64,000 nt of DNA, taken from positions 917,501 through 981,500 of the forward strand of contig NZ_CP022367.1 in the NCBI RefSeq assembly GCF_003119115.1, in the 5' to 3' direction. Origin of the DNA: Azospirillum sp. TSH58 (GTDB taxonomy: Bacteria; Pseudomonadota; Alphaproteobacteria; Azospirillales; Azospirillaceae). A model generated the notes under the pieces. The model was not told the origin of the DNA, searched no databases, and worked only from the letters and a program-made list of their open reading frames with translations. Of the stretch, positions 9,557 through 18,030 are shown piece by piece (within the stretch, counting starts at the first letter, position 1; each line of letters begins with the position of its first letter). Both the position numbers and the translations under genes were made by a program.

Positions 9557-10427
9557 ACTCGAACGGACCAGCACCCGCATTTTCGACAAGGCGGCGCAGC
9601 GCGGAGGGGACGCGCTGTTCGGGCTGTCCGCCGACTTCCCGCGGCTGATCGAGGTCGATCTCGACCGGGTGCACCCCAATCCCGACCAGCCGCGCCGCCA
9701 TTTCGACGACCAGTCGCTGCAGGAGCTGGCCAACTCCATCGCCCGGCACGGGCTGAAGCAGCCGGTCCTGGTGCAGGATCTCGGCGACGGCGACTACCGG
9801 CTGATCGCCGGTGAGCGGCGCCTGCGCGCCTGCGGGTTGGCCGGGCGCCAGACCATCTTCGCCATCGTCACCGACGGCGATCCCGACGAGCTGGCGCTGA
9901 TCGAGAACATCCAGCGCGTCGACCTCGACGCCATGGAGTTGGCCCGCGCCTTCGCCCGGCTGATCGAGCGGCACGACTACACGCACGAGGCGCTGGGGCA
10001 GGTGATCGGGCGCAGCCAGGCGGAGGTGACGCGCACCCTGTCGCTGCTGCGTCTGCCGGCCGACATCGTCGCTGAATTTGAAACGCGCCACCGCTCGGTG
10101 CCGAAAAGCATCCTGACGGAGATCGCCGCGGTGGACGATCCGGTCCTGCAGAGGAAGCTGTGGGACACGATCAAGGACGGCGGCACCGTCAAGGCGCTGC
10201 GCGAGGCCAAGCGCGCCCAGATGGGCGGCGGCGAGCCGGATTCCGCGGCGGCGGCGAAGGTTCAGCCGGCCCCGGCGGTGCGTTTCGTCTCCGCCGTCCA
10301 GCGCATCGCCAAGGACTTCTCCGCCGTCGATGCCGGGGAGCTGCGGGCGCACCGCAAGCAGCTCAGCGAGGCGCAATGGCAGGAGCTGCGCCGCCTTCAC
10401 GCCCTACTCGATGAGCTGCTGGCCTGA
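9546..10427 (+). CDS. parB: Partition protein ParB
   Basis: Centromere-binding CTPase-type ParB, 293 aa, encoded downstream of and overlapping parA. It carries the ParB N-terminal box (HPNPDQPRRHFDD, GERRLRA, ENIQRVDL), the central HTH (LGQVIGRSQAEVTRTLSLLRLP) and a C-terminal dimerisation region. A perfect copy of the local 16-bp motif lies inside the gene at 10070-10085, where it encodes AEFET. ParB is the obvious candidate to bind the dispersed copies. Confidence 0.93.
10070..10085 (+). repeat. 16-bp motif inside parB
   Basis: Perfect CGCTGAATTTGAAACG within the coding sequence. Identical copies occur at 8228, 11038 and 22594. Confidence 0.7.
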
Positions 10428-10437
10428 CCGTCAGCAA

Positions 10438-10453
10438 CGCTGAATTTGTAACG
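10438..10453 (+). repeat. 16-bp motif downstream of parB
   Basis: CGCTGAATTTGTAACG, one base from the best consensus, starting ten bases after the parB stop and abutting the terminator hairpin. A minus-strand variant lies at 10477-10492. Confidence 0.65.
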
Positions 10454-10482
10454 GACACCCGCTGACGTCAGCGGCGGGTGTC
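10454..10482. terminator. Strong hairpin between convergent parB and mug
   Basis: GACACCCGC (10454-10462) pairs with GCGGGTGTC (10474-10482), with an inner CTGACGTCAG palindrome. The position between converging genes suggests a shared terminator. There is no strong T-run, and it overlaps the 3' end of mug. Confidence 0.6.
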
Positions 10483-11004
10483 AACTTCAGCGTCGATGAC
10501 CCGCTTCACCTCGCGAAACCAGCGCAGCTTTTCCGCGAAGGGCAGGCGGGCGAGCCCGCTGGGCGAGGGCAGCACGACGTCCACCGGACCATTGAACAGG
10601 CTGTCCGGCTGCACGCCCCAGTCCGCCCGGTCACGCTCCGCGGCGGCGAGATAGACCCCCTTCCCCGTGTAGGCGATCACCCGTGGCCGGACCTCCGCGA
10701 CCAGGGCGCGCAGCCGCGGCACGCCGCCGCGCAGCTCCGCGCGGCTGAGATCGGCGGCGCTCGGCGTCGCCCGCGCCACGAGGTTGGTGGAGCCCAGCCC
10801 GAAGTCCGGCAGGAGCCGGTCCTCCTCCGGGCGCAGCAGGCGCGGCGTCAAACCGGCCTCCGCCAGCAACTTCCAGAACTGGTTGCCCCGCCCCGCGTAA
10901 TTGTGGCCGAGCAGGCCGGAGCGCGTCCCCGGATTGAATCCGACGAACAAAGCCTTCAGGCCGGGAGCGATGATGTCGGGAATCGGGCCTTCGGAATCGG
11001 TCAT
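10468..11004 (-). CDS. mug: G/U mismatch-specific uracil-DNA glycosylase
   Basis: Base-excision repair enzyme, 178 aa, removing uracil or thymine mispaired with guanine. Motif 1 GFNPGTRSG is at residues 22-30, followed by HNYAGRGNQFWKLL and LVARATPSAADLS. The C-terminal motif VLPSPSGLAR differs slightly from the more usual NPSGLN form. Length matches the family (about 170). It converges on parB across a hairpin. Its promoter side carries a perfect 16-bp motif at 11038. Confidence 0.88.
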   Translation of the reverse strand: MTDSEGPIPDIIAPGLKALFVGFNPGTRSGLLGHNYAGRGNQFWKLLAEAGLTPRLLRPEEDRLLPDFGLGSTNLVARATPSAADLSRAELRGGVPRLRALVAEVRPRVIAYTGKGVYLAAAERDRADWGVQPDSLFNGPVDVVLPSPSGLARLPFAEKLRWFREVKRVIDAEVDTRR

Positions 11005-11037
11005 GTTGCGTCAACAGTGGAAAGCCGTGTCCGGCAA

Positions 11038-11053
11038 CGCTGAATTTGAAACG
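11038..11053 (+). repeat. 16-bp motif between mug and the YoaK-like gene
   Basis: Perfect CGCTGAATTTGAAACG in the 52-base gap upstream of mug, ending three bases before the 3' end of the next gene. Confidence 0.7.
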
Positions 11054-11056
11054 CTC

Positions 11057-11773
11057 CTACTCCGCCGTCCGCCATTCGGCAAGAATCACCGGGGCGGCGA
11101 AGCCGGCGAGGATGGCCGCCAGCGTCACGAACAGCATCGCTCCCCAGGCGCTGTAGCCCAGAACCCCCAGCACGCCGCCCAGGAAGAAGGACCCGACGGT
11201 CGGCAGATGCGTCTTCAGCTTGTCGAGCGTCACCCGGACGCGATCCCGGCCGTTGCGGTGGTAGAGATCGTCGATCAGGTTGCCCAGCTCGATCCCGATG
11301 TCGGTGATCATGCCGGTGACGTGGGTGGTGCGGACGCGGGCGTTGGAGATGCGGGTGACGATGGCGTTCTGCAACCCCATCAGGAAGCTCAAGCCCATGA
11401 CCAGCGCGGCGCCGCGAAGCTCGTGCAGCCAGACGTCGGCGGCGCCGAGCCCGGCTAGCAGGAGGGCTTCGAGGCAGACGCTGTAGGCGTAGATCGCCGA
11501 CAGGCCGCGGCGCTGCCCGGCGTTGATGAGCATCGCCGACACCATCGCCCCGGCGATGAAGGTCGCCACGATCGCCAGCGCCATGCCGAAGGCGCCCATC
11601 TCGCCCAGAGCCAGATGATCGGCCATGGTCGAGACGGTGCCGGTCATGTGCGAGGAATAGAGGCCGGCGGCGTAGAACCCCGCGGCGTTGACGGCGCCGG
11701 CGATGCCCGCCAGCGACCAGGCCAGGCTGCGGTCCGCCGACACGCCACGATGCTCACCCTGCCGGACCAGCAT
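11057..11773 (-). CDS. YoaK-like DUF1275 membrane protein
   Basis: Inner-membrane protein, 238 aa, with about six hydrophobic segments (for example FYAAGLYSSHMTGT, MALAIVATFIAGAMVSAML, LFVTLAAILAGFAAPV) and the DUF1275 signatures SSHMTGTVS, FLMGLQNAIVTR and RTTHVTGMITD. The molecular function of this family is not established. It is separated from mug by 52 bases. ATG 11773 is used; an internal GTG might give a slightly shorter protein. Confidence 0.8.
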   Translation of the reverse strand: MLVRQGEHRGVSADRSLAWSLAGIAGAVNAAGFYAAGLYSSHMTGTVSTMADHLALGEMGAFGMALAIVATFIAGAMVSAMLINAGQRRGLSAIYAYSVCLEALLLAGLGAADVWLHELRGAALVMGLSFLMGLQNAIVTRISNARVRTTHVTGMITDIGIELGNLIDDLYHRNGRDRVRVTLDKLKTHLPTVGSFFLGGVLGVLGYSAWGAMLFVTLAAILAGFAAPVILAEWRTAE

Positions 11774-12409
11774 GCCCCACTCCTTGAACCAGGCGGCGCG
11801 CCGGTTCGGACGTCCGCGCCGGGATCATAGCGAGGGCGGCACGCGCCGGGGACCCTCTGGTTTTCATGAGCATCAATGCGTTTTCCGGCAGGGCGGCATC
11901 GCAGCCCCACACCCCTCCTTCGTACGGAAGAGGCCAAAACCGCAAGCCTTCGTACATGACCGTACGATCACACGGCGGCGGAACGCTGGCGGGCTTCGTG
12001 GTGACCGCCGATCCGGACGGTCTGGCCAACGCGATCGCCCAAGGGGCCAAGCCTTGGGCCTTGGCTCCCCTCGGCCGGGTCGTTCATCGCCGCGGTGCGC
12101 CGTCTTCGCCGATGACGGCGTGATGCCTCCGGAGGATCGGCGACGAAAGGGGGCCTCGCTCCGCTCCGGCGCGATGGCGGCGGATTATAGGGACGAGGCC
12201 GGCATCCCGCACGCCTCGGCCGGAATTGCGACACCCCCGATCACCGGCTCACACATTGGACAAACAGACGGCTTGCCGCGACTCGCATGCTTTGGCACTG
12301 TTGAGGGAGACCCGCCGTCACCGGAGCGCTCGAGGGCCGACCCTCCGGTCCAGGAAGTGAATCGGCCGTTCCGTATAATCTCTGCCCGAAGCGCTTGATT
12401 TGAAACGCC
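11774..12409. other. Gene-poor 636-base interval
   Basis: No convincing gene is seen; the short open frames have composition like noise. It contains CGTAC-N6-GTACG (11951-11966), a GTACGG/CCGTAC-rich patch at 11918-11966, a hairpin GCCAAG/CTTGGC (12046-12065) and a 16-bp motif variant at 12392-12407 just before the nasT 3' end. Confidence 0.5.
12392..12407 (+). repeat. 16-bp motif variant downstream of nasT
   Basis: CGCTTGATTTGAAACG, two bases from the best consensus. Two further minus-strand variants occur inside nasT at 12611-12626 and 12818-12833. Confidence 0.5.
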
Positions 12410-13000
12410 TCACAGCTCGATCTGGGCGGCGGTAATGACGCTCTGGGCGATGTCGGCGACCCGGCGGCCCTGCTTCATGGCGGCCTTGCGCAGGGCGTTG
12501 TAGGCCGCCTCCTCCGTCAGGGATTTCTGCTGCATCAGGATGCCCTTCGCCCGCTCGATCAGCTTGCGGTCGGCGAGCTGCGTGCGGGCCTCGTCCCGTT
12601 CGCGTTTCAGCGTTTCAAAAGCAGCGAATCGCGCCAGCGCGGTTTCCAGGATCGGCCGCACGCGGGCGGGGTGCAGCCCGTCGAGGACGAAGGCGGCCAC
12701 CCCGGCCTCCGCCGCCTGCGCCGCCGCCCCCGGCGGCGCTTTGTCGGCGAACAGGACGACGGCGCAGGCCCCGGACCGGGCCAGACGGAAGACGCCGTCC
12801 AGCGTCGCGGCGTCCAATGTTTCCAAAACAGCGACGACCGCGTCCGGCGCCAGCGCGGCGACGCGGGCGGGCAGATCGGCGAAGCCATGGAGCACGGCGA
12901 TGCGGTCGCGGCCTCCCGCCCCGGCCAAGCCGTCCTCCACGGCCCGCGTCGCGCTGGCGTCGGGTCCGGCCACCAGGATGGTCAAGGGTTTGTTCGCCAT
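12410..13000 (-). CDS. nasT: NasT-like ANTAR-domain antitermination regulator
   Basis: RNA-binding response-regulator-like protein, 196 aa. Residues 1-125 form a degenerate receiver; about 135-196 form the ANTAR domain (LADRKLIERAKGILMQQ...LTEEAAYNALRKAAM). NasT proteins bind two-hexaloop RNA hairpins in nitrate-assimilation leaders and prevent termination; such hairpins are seen upstream of both nrtA and nirB here. It is the last gene of the nrt operon, 29 bases after nrtC. The usual partner and nitrate sensor NasS is not next to it. Two minus-strand-type 16-bp motif variants lie within the gene. Confidence 0.88.
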   Translation of the reverse strand: MANKPLTILVAGPDASATRAVEDGLAGAGGRDRIAVLHGFADLPARVAALAPDAVVAVLETLDAATLDGVFRLARSGACAVVLFADKAPPGAAAQAAEAGVAAFVLDGLHPARVRPILETALARFAAFETLKRERDEARTQLADRKLIERAKGILMQQKSLTEEAAYNALRKAAMKQGRRVADIAQSVITAAQIEL

Positions 13001-13029
13001 GGCCGCTCCGCCCTCCCCTTCACACGACC

Positions 13030-14709
13030 TTATGCCGCCTTGACCGTCCCGTGATGCCCGCCTTCCAGGAAGTTCAGCAGCTCCTCCCGGTAGGCGTAGT
13101 AGCGGGGATGCTCCAGCAGAGCCTGCCGGGTCCGGGGGTGGGGGATGTCCACCTCCAGGATGTGGCCGATGCGGGCGTTCGGGCCGTTGGACATCATCAC
13201 CACACGGTCGGCCAGCAGGATCGCCTCGTCAACGTCGTGGGTGACGCAGATGGCGGTGACCTGGGTGCGCGCCCACACCTCCATCAGCACCTCCTGAAGC
13301 TCCCAGCGGGTCAGGCTGTCCAGCATCCCGAAGGGCTCGTCCAGCAGCAGCAGCTTCGGCGACAGGGCGAAGGCCCGCGCGATGCCGACGCGCTGCTTCA
13401 TGCCGTTGGACAGCTCCGCCGCCGTCTTGTGCATGGCGTCGCCCAGCCCGACGCGCGACAGGTAGTAGCGGGCGATGTCGTTGCGCTCCCCCCGGCCGGC
13501 CTGCGGGTAGACGCGGTCCACCCCCAGCATGACGTTCTCCAGCGCGGTCAGCCAGGGGAACAGGCTGGGCGCCTGGAAGACCACCGCGCGGTCGGGGCCG
13601 GCGCCGGTCACCTCCTTGCCGTCCAGAACGATGCCGCCGCTGGACACGTCGGCCAGCCCGGCGACCATCGACAGGACGGTGGACTTGCCGCAGCCCGAAT
13701 GGCCGATCAGGGAGATGAACTCCCCCTTGCGCATCTTCAGGTCGAAGCCGTCCACCACGGTCAGCGGCCCCTTCGGCGTGGCGAAGGTCTTGGTGACCCG
13801 GCTGAACTCGACGTAGCGGTCGTCGGACAGGCCGCCGGGCTGGCCCAACAGATTCAAATTGGCCAGATAGGACTTCGGCGGCGGGGCGGCGGTGATGGGA
13901 GTGACCGCCGGCAGAGTCAGGCTCTCGTCCACCGCGGCGGCGGCGCGGCTGGCCCCGGCCTCCATCAGCCAGGCCGTGACCTCGGCGCGCAGGCGCTTGA
14001 AAGCCGGATCATGGTTCACGGCGGTGCGGTCGCGCGGGCGCGGCAGGTCGACCGCGAAGGCCGGGCCGAGCGTCGCCCCCGGACCCGGCGTCAGCGGGAT
14101 GATGCGGTCGGCCAGCAGGATCGCCTCGTCCACGTCGTTGGTGATGAGGACGACGGTCTTGCGGTCCTTGCGCCAGATCGCCTCGATCTCGTCCTGCAGC
14201 TTGGCGCGGGTCAGCGCGTCCAGCGCCGACAGCGGCTCGTCGAGCAGCAGCATTTCCGGGCTCATGGCGAGCGCGCGGGCGAAGCCGACACGCTGGCGCA
14301 TGCCGCCCGACAGCTCCTTGGGGCGGCGGTCGGTGGCGTGGCCCAGCCCCACCGTCTCCACCGCCCGGCGGGTCAGCGCGCCGCGCTCCGGCGACGGCTT
14401 GCCCTTGTGCACGGCGTCCACGGCCAGCGCCACGTTGTCCTTCACGCTGAGCCAGGGCATCAGCGAGTAGTTCTGGAACACGACGCCGCGCTCCGCCCCC
14501 GGCCCGCGCACCGGCTGGCCGCGGAACAGGACCTCGCCGGCATCGGGGGCGGCCAGCCCGCCCATCAGGTTGACCAGCGTGGTCTTGCCGGCGCCGGAGA
14601 AGCCGACGATGGCGACGAACTCCCCCTCCGCGATGGTCAGGTCGATGCCGCGCAGCACCGGGGTCCCCCCGTAGGACTTCGCGACGTTCTTCAGCTCAAG
14701 GATGGCCAT
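13030..14709 (-). CDS. nrtC: Nitrate ABC transporter, double ATPase (NrtC/NrtD-like fusion)
   Basis: Energises nitrate uptake with NrtB and NrtA at the inner membrane. 559 aa with two complete ATP-binding cassettes: domain 1 has Walker [10 protein letters not shown] (36-44), LSGGMRQR and [11 protein letters not shown]; domain 2 has GHSGCGKST, the variant signature LSNGMKQR and [12 protein letters not shown] linker of about 60 residues joins them. In cyanobacteria the two ATPases are separate proteins and NrtC carries an NrtA-like regulatory domain; here that domain is absent and both ATPases are in one chain. Only 13 bases separate it from nrtB. Confidence 0.9.
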   Translation of the reverse strand: MAILELKNVAKSYGGTPVLRGIDLTIAEGEFVAIVGFSGAGKTTLVNLMGGLAAPDAGEVLFRGQPVRGPGAERGVVFQNYSLMPWLSVKDNVALAVDAVHKGKPSPERGALTRRAVETVGLGHATDRRPKELSGGMRQRVGFARALAMSPEMLLLDEPLSALDALTRAKLQDEIEAIWRKDRKTVVLITNDVDEAILLADRIIPLTPGPGATLGPAFAVDLPRPRDRTAVNHDPAFKRLRAEVTAWLMEAGASRAAAAVDESLTLPAVTPITAAPPPKSYLANLNLLGQPGGLSDDRYVEFSRVTKTFATPKGPLTVVDGFDLKMRKGEFISLIGHSGCGKSTVLSMVAGLADVSSGGIVLDGKEVTGAGPDRAVVFQAPSLFPWLTALENVMLGVDRVYPQAGRGERNDIARYYLSRVGLGDAMHKTAAELSNGMKQRVGIARAFALSPKLLLLDEPFGMLDSLTRWELQEVLMEVWARTQVTAICVTHDVDEAILLADRVVMMSNGPNARIGHILEVDIPHPRTRQALLEHPRYYAYREELLNFLEGGHHGTVKAA

Positions 14710-14722
14710 GCTCGGGGACTCC

Positions 14723-15814
14723 TCAGCGGGTGCCGGTGTGGGAAACGGCGGCCTGGAAGGCCAGCATGACGCGGTCGAGCAGGAAGCCGATCAGGCCGAT
14801 GGTGAAGACCGCCACCATGATGCGGGCGAGCGAGGAGGAGGAGCCGTTCTGGAACTCGTCCCACACGAACTTGCCGAGGCCGGGATTCTGGGCCAGCATC
14901 TCCGCCGCGATCAGCACCATCCAGCCCACGCCCAGCGACAGCCGAAGCCCGGTGAAGATGTAGGGCAGCGCCGAGGGCAGCACGAGCCGGCGCACCATCG
15001 TCGGGCCGGACAGTTGCAGCACCTTGCCCACGTTCATCAGGTCCTTGTCGATGGACGACACGCCGACCGCCGTGTTGATCAGCGTCGGCCACAGCGAGCA
15101 GAGCGTGACCGTGACGGCCGAGGTCAGGAAGGACTTCTCGAAGGTCGGGTTGTCGCTCGACACGGTGGCGCTGACCACCATGGTGACCAGCGGCAGCCAG
15201 GCCAGCGGCGACACCGGCTTGAAGATCTGGATCAGCGGGTTCATCGCCGCGTTGACCGTGCGCGACAGGCCGCAGGCCACCCCCAGCGGCACCGCCACCA
15301 GGGCGCCCAGCAGGAAGCCGGTGAAGACCGTCTTCAGGCTGGTGACGATCTGGTCCAGATAGGTCGGCTTGCCGGCGTAGGGGCGGCTCTTCACCTCGGC
15401 GGCCGGGTCCTTGGCCAGCAGCTCGGCGTTGCGCTTGGCCTGCCGGTCGTAGAAGGCGGCCTCCTTGGCGCGCTCGGCCTGATGGTCGGCGTGGAGATTG
15501 CCCACCTGCTCCCACACCTGGGCCGGGCCGGGGATGGCGCCCAGGCTGGTGTTCACCTGCGGCGCCAGCCACGCCCAGGCGGCGAGGAACAGCATCAGGG
15601 CGGTCAGCGGCACGCCCATCTGCTGCCACAACTCCCGCCCCTGCTGGCGCGGGCTGTCCCCGGCGGCCATGCGGAGCAGCGGTGTGAGCCAGCCGAACCC
15701 GACGATTTGCAGGGCGGCGGCGGCGCGGTTCAGGCTGTGGGCGAGGCGGGCCTTGCGCCGGGCGCGCAGCGCCTCGGCGGAGGACAGGGTGGAGGCTTCG
15801 GTCACGCTGGTCAT
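14723..15814 (-). CDS. nrtB: Nitrate ABC transporter permease NrtB
   Basis: Inner-membrane permease, 363 aa. There is an N-terminal membrane segment ([18 protein letters not shown]), a charged stretch of about 60 residues, then the BPD-type transmembrane domain ([46 protein letters not shown]). The EAA-loop-like region is [24 protein letters not shown]. It lies between nrtA and nrtC in one leftward operon and transports nitrate, possibly nitrite or cyanate as relatives do. Confidence 0.9.
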   Translation of the reverse strand: MTSVTEASTLSSAEALRARRKARLAHSLNRAAAALQIVGFGWLTPLLRMAAGDSPRQQGRELWQQMGVPLTALMLFLAAWAWLAPQVNTSLGAIPGPAQVWEQVGNLHADHQAERAKEAAFYDRQAKRNAELLAKDPAAEVKSRPYAGKPTYLDQIVTSLKTVFTGFLLGALVAVPLGVACGLSRTVNAAMNPLIQIFKPVSPLAWLPLVTMVVSATVSSDNPTFEKSFLTSAVTVTLCSLWPTLINTAVGVSSIDKDLMNVGKVLQLSGPTMVRRLVLPSALPYIFTGLRLSLGVGWMVLIAAEMLAQNPGLGKFVWDEFQNGSSSSLARIMVAVFTIGLIGFLLDRVMLAFQAAVSHTGTR

Positions 15815-15848
15815 GGGGTGATCTTTCTGTTTGGCGCGGGGCGCCGAT

Positions 15849-15942
15849 GCCCCCCTCCCAACCTCCCCCCGCTACGCAGGGGGAGGGGCGGATTCCCTCC
15901 CCTGCGTAGCGGGGGAGGGTTAGGGAGGGGGCCCGTCGCAGC
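15849..15942. repeat. GC-rich palindromic repeat, type B
   Basis: Paired CCCTCCCCCGC..GCAGGGGGAGG-like arms around a short spacer, lying between nrtA and nrtB. Related copies are at 33136, 42459, 51806 and 56553. As a transcribed hairpin inside the operon it could adjust the ratio of binding protein to permease. Confidence 0.75.
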
Positions 15943-15972
15943 CACTGCGCAGGTCGTCCGTGGGGGAAGCGC

Positions 15973-17385
15973 TCAACCGCCGACCAGTTGCCCGCCCTGC
16001 ACCGCCTGCCCGCCCTTCAGGCCGATGGGCAGCTTCGTCAGGTACTCGTTGGGCTTGCGGCCGTCGTAGGCGATGCCGTCGATGAAGCCCTCGTCCAGCG
16101 GCTTGTAGCCGTCGCTGGCCCAGGGGAAGTCGGCCTCCTTGGCCTTGCCCTCCTCCACCAGCAGCCGCGCGGCCTTCAGGTAGATTTCCGGCTTGTAGAC
16201 CTTGCGGGCGGTCTCGTCGTACCAGGAGTCCGGCTTGGCCTCGGCGATCTGGCCCCAGCGGCGCATCTGGGTCAGGTACCAGACGGCGTCGGAGTAGAAG
16301 GGATAGGTGGCGTTGTAGCGGAAGAAGACGTTGAAGTCGGGAACCGCCCGCTTGTCGCCCTTCTCATACTCGAAGGTGCCGGTCATCGAGTTGGCGATGA
16401 CCTTGGCGTCGGCGCCCACATACTCCGACTTCGCCAGGATCTTCACCGCCTCGGCGCGGTTGGCGTTGTTGTTCTCGTCCAGCCACATGGCGGCGCGGAT
16501 CAGCGCCTTGACCAGCGCCAGATGGGTCTTGGGGTTCTTGGCGGCCCAGCCCTCGGTGACGCCGAAGACCTTCTCCGGGTTGTTCTTCCAGATCTCGGTG
16601 TCGGTGATGACCGGCACGCCGATGCCCTTCATCACCGCCTGCTGGTTCCACGGCTCGCCGACGCTGTAGCCGAAGATGGTCCCGGCCTCCAGCGTCGCCG
16701 GCATCTGCGGCGGCGGGGTGACGGAGAGCAGGGCGTCGGCCTGGATTTGCCCCGACACGTCGTTGGGGGCGTAGTAGCCGGGGTTGATGCCGCCGGCGGC
16801 CAGCCAGTAGCGAAGCTCGTAATTGTGGGTGGAGACGGGGAAGACCATGCCCATGGTGAAGGGCTTGCCCTCCGCCCGGTACTGGGCGATGACCGGCTTC
16901 AGAGCGTCGGCCTTGATCGGGTGCAGCGGCTTGCCATCCGGCCCCGTGGGCAGGTTGGGCTTCATCCGCTCCCACACCTCGTTGGACAGGGTGATGCCGT
17001 TGCCGTTCAAGTCCATGGAGAAGGCGGTCACCACGTTGGCCTGGGTGCCGAAGCCGATGGTGGCGCCCAGCGGCTGGCCGGCCAGCATGTGGGCGCCGTC
17101 CAGCTCCCCGGAGATCACGCGGTCGAGCAGCACCTTCCAGTTGGCCTGCGGCTCCAGCGTCACCGACAGGCCCTCGTCCTCGAAGAAGCCCTTCTCCGCG
17201 GCGATGGCGAGCGGGGCCATGTCGGTCAGCTTGATGAAGCCCAGCTTGAGCTGGTCCTTCTCCACGTCGAGCGGAGCGGCCTGGGCGGAGCCGAGCATCA
17301 GCGCCAGCGTGGCGGCGGCGGACAGCAGGGCGGTGCGGGGGGAGGCGGGAAGTCGGATCACGTCTCGGGTCACGTCTCGCGTCAC
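15973..17385 (-). CDS. nrtA: Nitrate-binding periplasmic protein NrtA
   Basis: Substrate-binding protein of the nitrate ABC transporter, 470 aa. A signal peptide (arginine-containing start, [19 protein letters not shown], cleavage after AQA) precedes the NrtA/NasS-type fold, with [34 protein letters not shown] and [14 protein letters not shown]. The signal peptide argues for NrtA rather than the cytoplasmic sensor NasS. I chose GTG 17385, with GGAG eight bases upstream; a longer open frame to 17595 would run through the leader RNA and promoter and is rejected. First gene of the operon. Confidence 0.9.
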   Translation of the reverse strand: MTRDVTRDVIRLPASPRTALLSAAATLALMLGSAQAAPLDVEKDQLKLGFIKLTDMAPLAIAAEKGFFEDEGLSVTLEPQANWKVLLDRVISGELDGAHMLAGQPLGATIGFGTQANVVTAFSMDLNGNGITLSNEVWERMKPNLPTGPDGKPLHPIKADALKPVIAQYRAEGKPFTMGMVFPVSTHNYELRYWLAAGGINPGYYAPNDVSGQIQADALLSVTPPPQMPATLEAGTIFGYSVGEPWNQQAVMKGIGVPVITDTEIWKNNPEKVFGVTEGWAAKNPKTHLALVKALIRAAMWLDENNNANRAEAVKILAKSEYVGADAKVIANSMTGTFEYEKGDKRAVPDFNVFFRYNATYPFYSDAVWYLTQMRRWGQIAEAKPDSWYDETARKVYKPEIYLKAARLLVEEGKAKEADFPWASDGYKPLDEGFIDGIAYDGRKPNEYLTKLPIGLKGGQAVQGGQLVGG

Positions 17386-17519
17386 GTTGGTCGCTCCATC
17401 TCTCGTTCCGGACCCCCGCGGCACGCCCGACCTCGATCCAACGCCCCACCGGCGACGCGCCGTTGAGGGCTCTCCAGCCATGAAGGGCTGTCGAACCGGG
17501 TCAGCGACGGTGCCGAGGG

Positions 17520-17566
17520 GCCCAACCTTGGGCGTATGGGATGGACGCACCGCCGTTGGCGCGTCC
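17520..17566 (-). promoter_or_regulatory. Two-hexaloop ANTAR (NasT) RNA leader of nrtA
   Basis: On the minus strand, hairpin 1 (17566-17543) has GGACGCGCC and GGTGCGTCC closing the hexaloop AACGGC (nine pairs, one G-U). After nine bases, hairpin 2 (17533-17520) has GCCC and GGGC closing AAGGTT. Both loops have A at position 1 and G at position 4, the hallmark of ANTAR-bound RNA. No T-run terminator was found between here and the nrtA start, so the mode of control may differ from that of the nirB leader. Confidence 0.7.
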
Positions 17567-17579
17567 CCCCGTTCCTCTC

Positions 17580-17595
17580 GCAAGGGCCATGCCAA
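17580..17595 (-). promoter_or_regulatory. Sigma54 (-24/-12) promoter of nrtA
   Basis: Minus strand TTGGCATGGCCCTTGC with GG-N10-GC spacing, close to the consensus TGGCAC-N5-TTGC. Predicted start is about 17568, immediately before ANTAR hairpin 1. Confidence 0.75.
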
Positions 17596-17850
17596 AGGCT
17601 GAATGACCTTCCAAACAGGGCCGAAAGTCTTTGTTTCTGCGGCTTTGACGCGAATTGCCTATTCTTTGTGCTGGTACCTTGGTGGTGACGCATTGCACAA
17701 TTTGTCGGCTTTCGGACCGCTTTTTGTTCGAAGCGGGACAAAAGCGCGTGTTCGGGTCCTGACACTCCCGTCATCCGTTGACGGCGGCGGGGCCTTGCAA
17801 ATGGCGGAAATCCGCCGTTCCGGTCCCTGTCTCATACCTTGGTGCCGGTG

Positions 17851-17867
17851 TTGGCACGCGGCTTGCC
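17851..17867 (+). promoter_or_regulatory. Sigma54 (-24/-12) promoter of nirB operon
   Basis: TTGGCACGCGGCTTGCC, near-perfect -24/-12 with GG (17853-17854) and GC (17865-17866) ten bases apart. Predicted start is about 17878, nine bases before the first ANTAR hairpin. It diverges from the nrtA sigma54 promoter across about 255 bases that should hold activator sites; I could not assign NtrC sites with confidence. Confidence 0.8.
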
Positions 17868-17886
17868 AGAAGGGTGGGCAGATCAG

Positions 17887-17945
17887 GGCCAGGGCAACGG
17901 CGCCATGGCCGGTTCGACGGCGAACCACCCGGACAACGGCGTCCG
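17887..17945 (+). promoter_or_regulatory. Two-hexaloop ANTAR (NasT) RNA leader of nirB
   Basis: Hairpin 1 (17887-17910): GGCCA-g-GGC and GCC-a-TGGCC close the loop AACGGC. Hairpin 2 (17930-17945): CGGAC and GTCCG close a second AACGGC loop. Both loops fit A1/G4. The right arm of hairpin 2 overlaps the left arm of the following terminator (17943-17945), so NasT binding should favour read-through. Confidence 0.8.
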
Positions 17946-17998
17946 AAACCCTGGGAATCCCGCGGGAATCCCCAGGGCTTCGGGCGCCTTTTTCTTTT
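17943..17998 (+). terminator. Leader terminator upstream of nirB
   Basis: CCGAAACCCTGGG (17943-17955) pairs with CCCAGGGCTTCGG (17971-17983) with one A/C mismatch. A short GCGCC and TTTTTCTTTT (17989-17998) follow. This is a factor-independent terminator within the leader, 32 bases before the nirB ATG, mutually exclusive with ANTAR hairpin 2. Confidence 0.8.
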
Positions 17999-18030
17999 CG
18001 GCCTCGCGGCCTCGCAAGAGGGCACACAGC

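Noticed and set aside
11866-12123. Possible 85-codon gene in the interval before nasT
   Set aside because: No ribosome-binding site, low-information composition and no domain.
17386-17595. Longer N-terminus for NrtA
   Set aside because: Would place coding sequence over the sigma54 promoter and the ANTAR hairpins; the GTG at 17385 has a ribosome-binding site and directly precedes the signal peptide.
17600-17850. NtrC binding sites between the two sigma54 promoters
   Set aside because: Half-sites such as TTGCACAATTTG are present but no full TGCAC-N-GTGCA dyad could be assigned.
17839-18030. Longer N-terminus for NirB
   Set aside because: Covers the promoter, hairpins and terminator; family N-terminus begins at the ATG at 18031.
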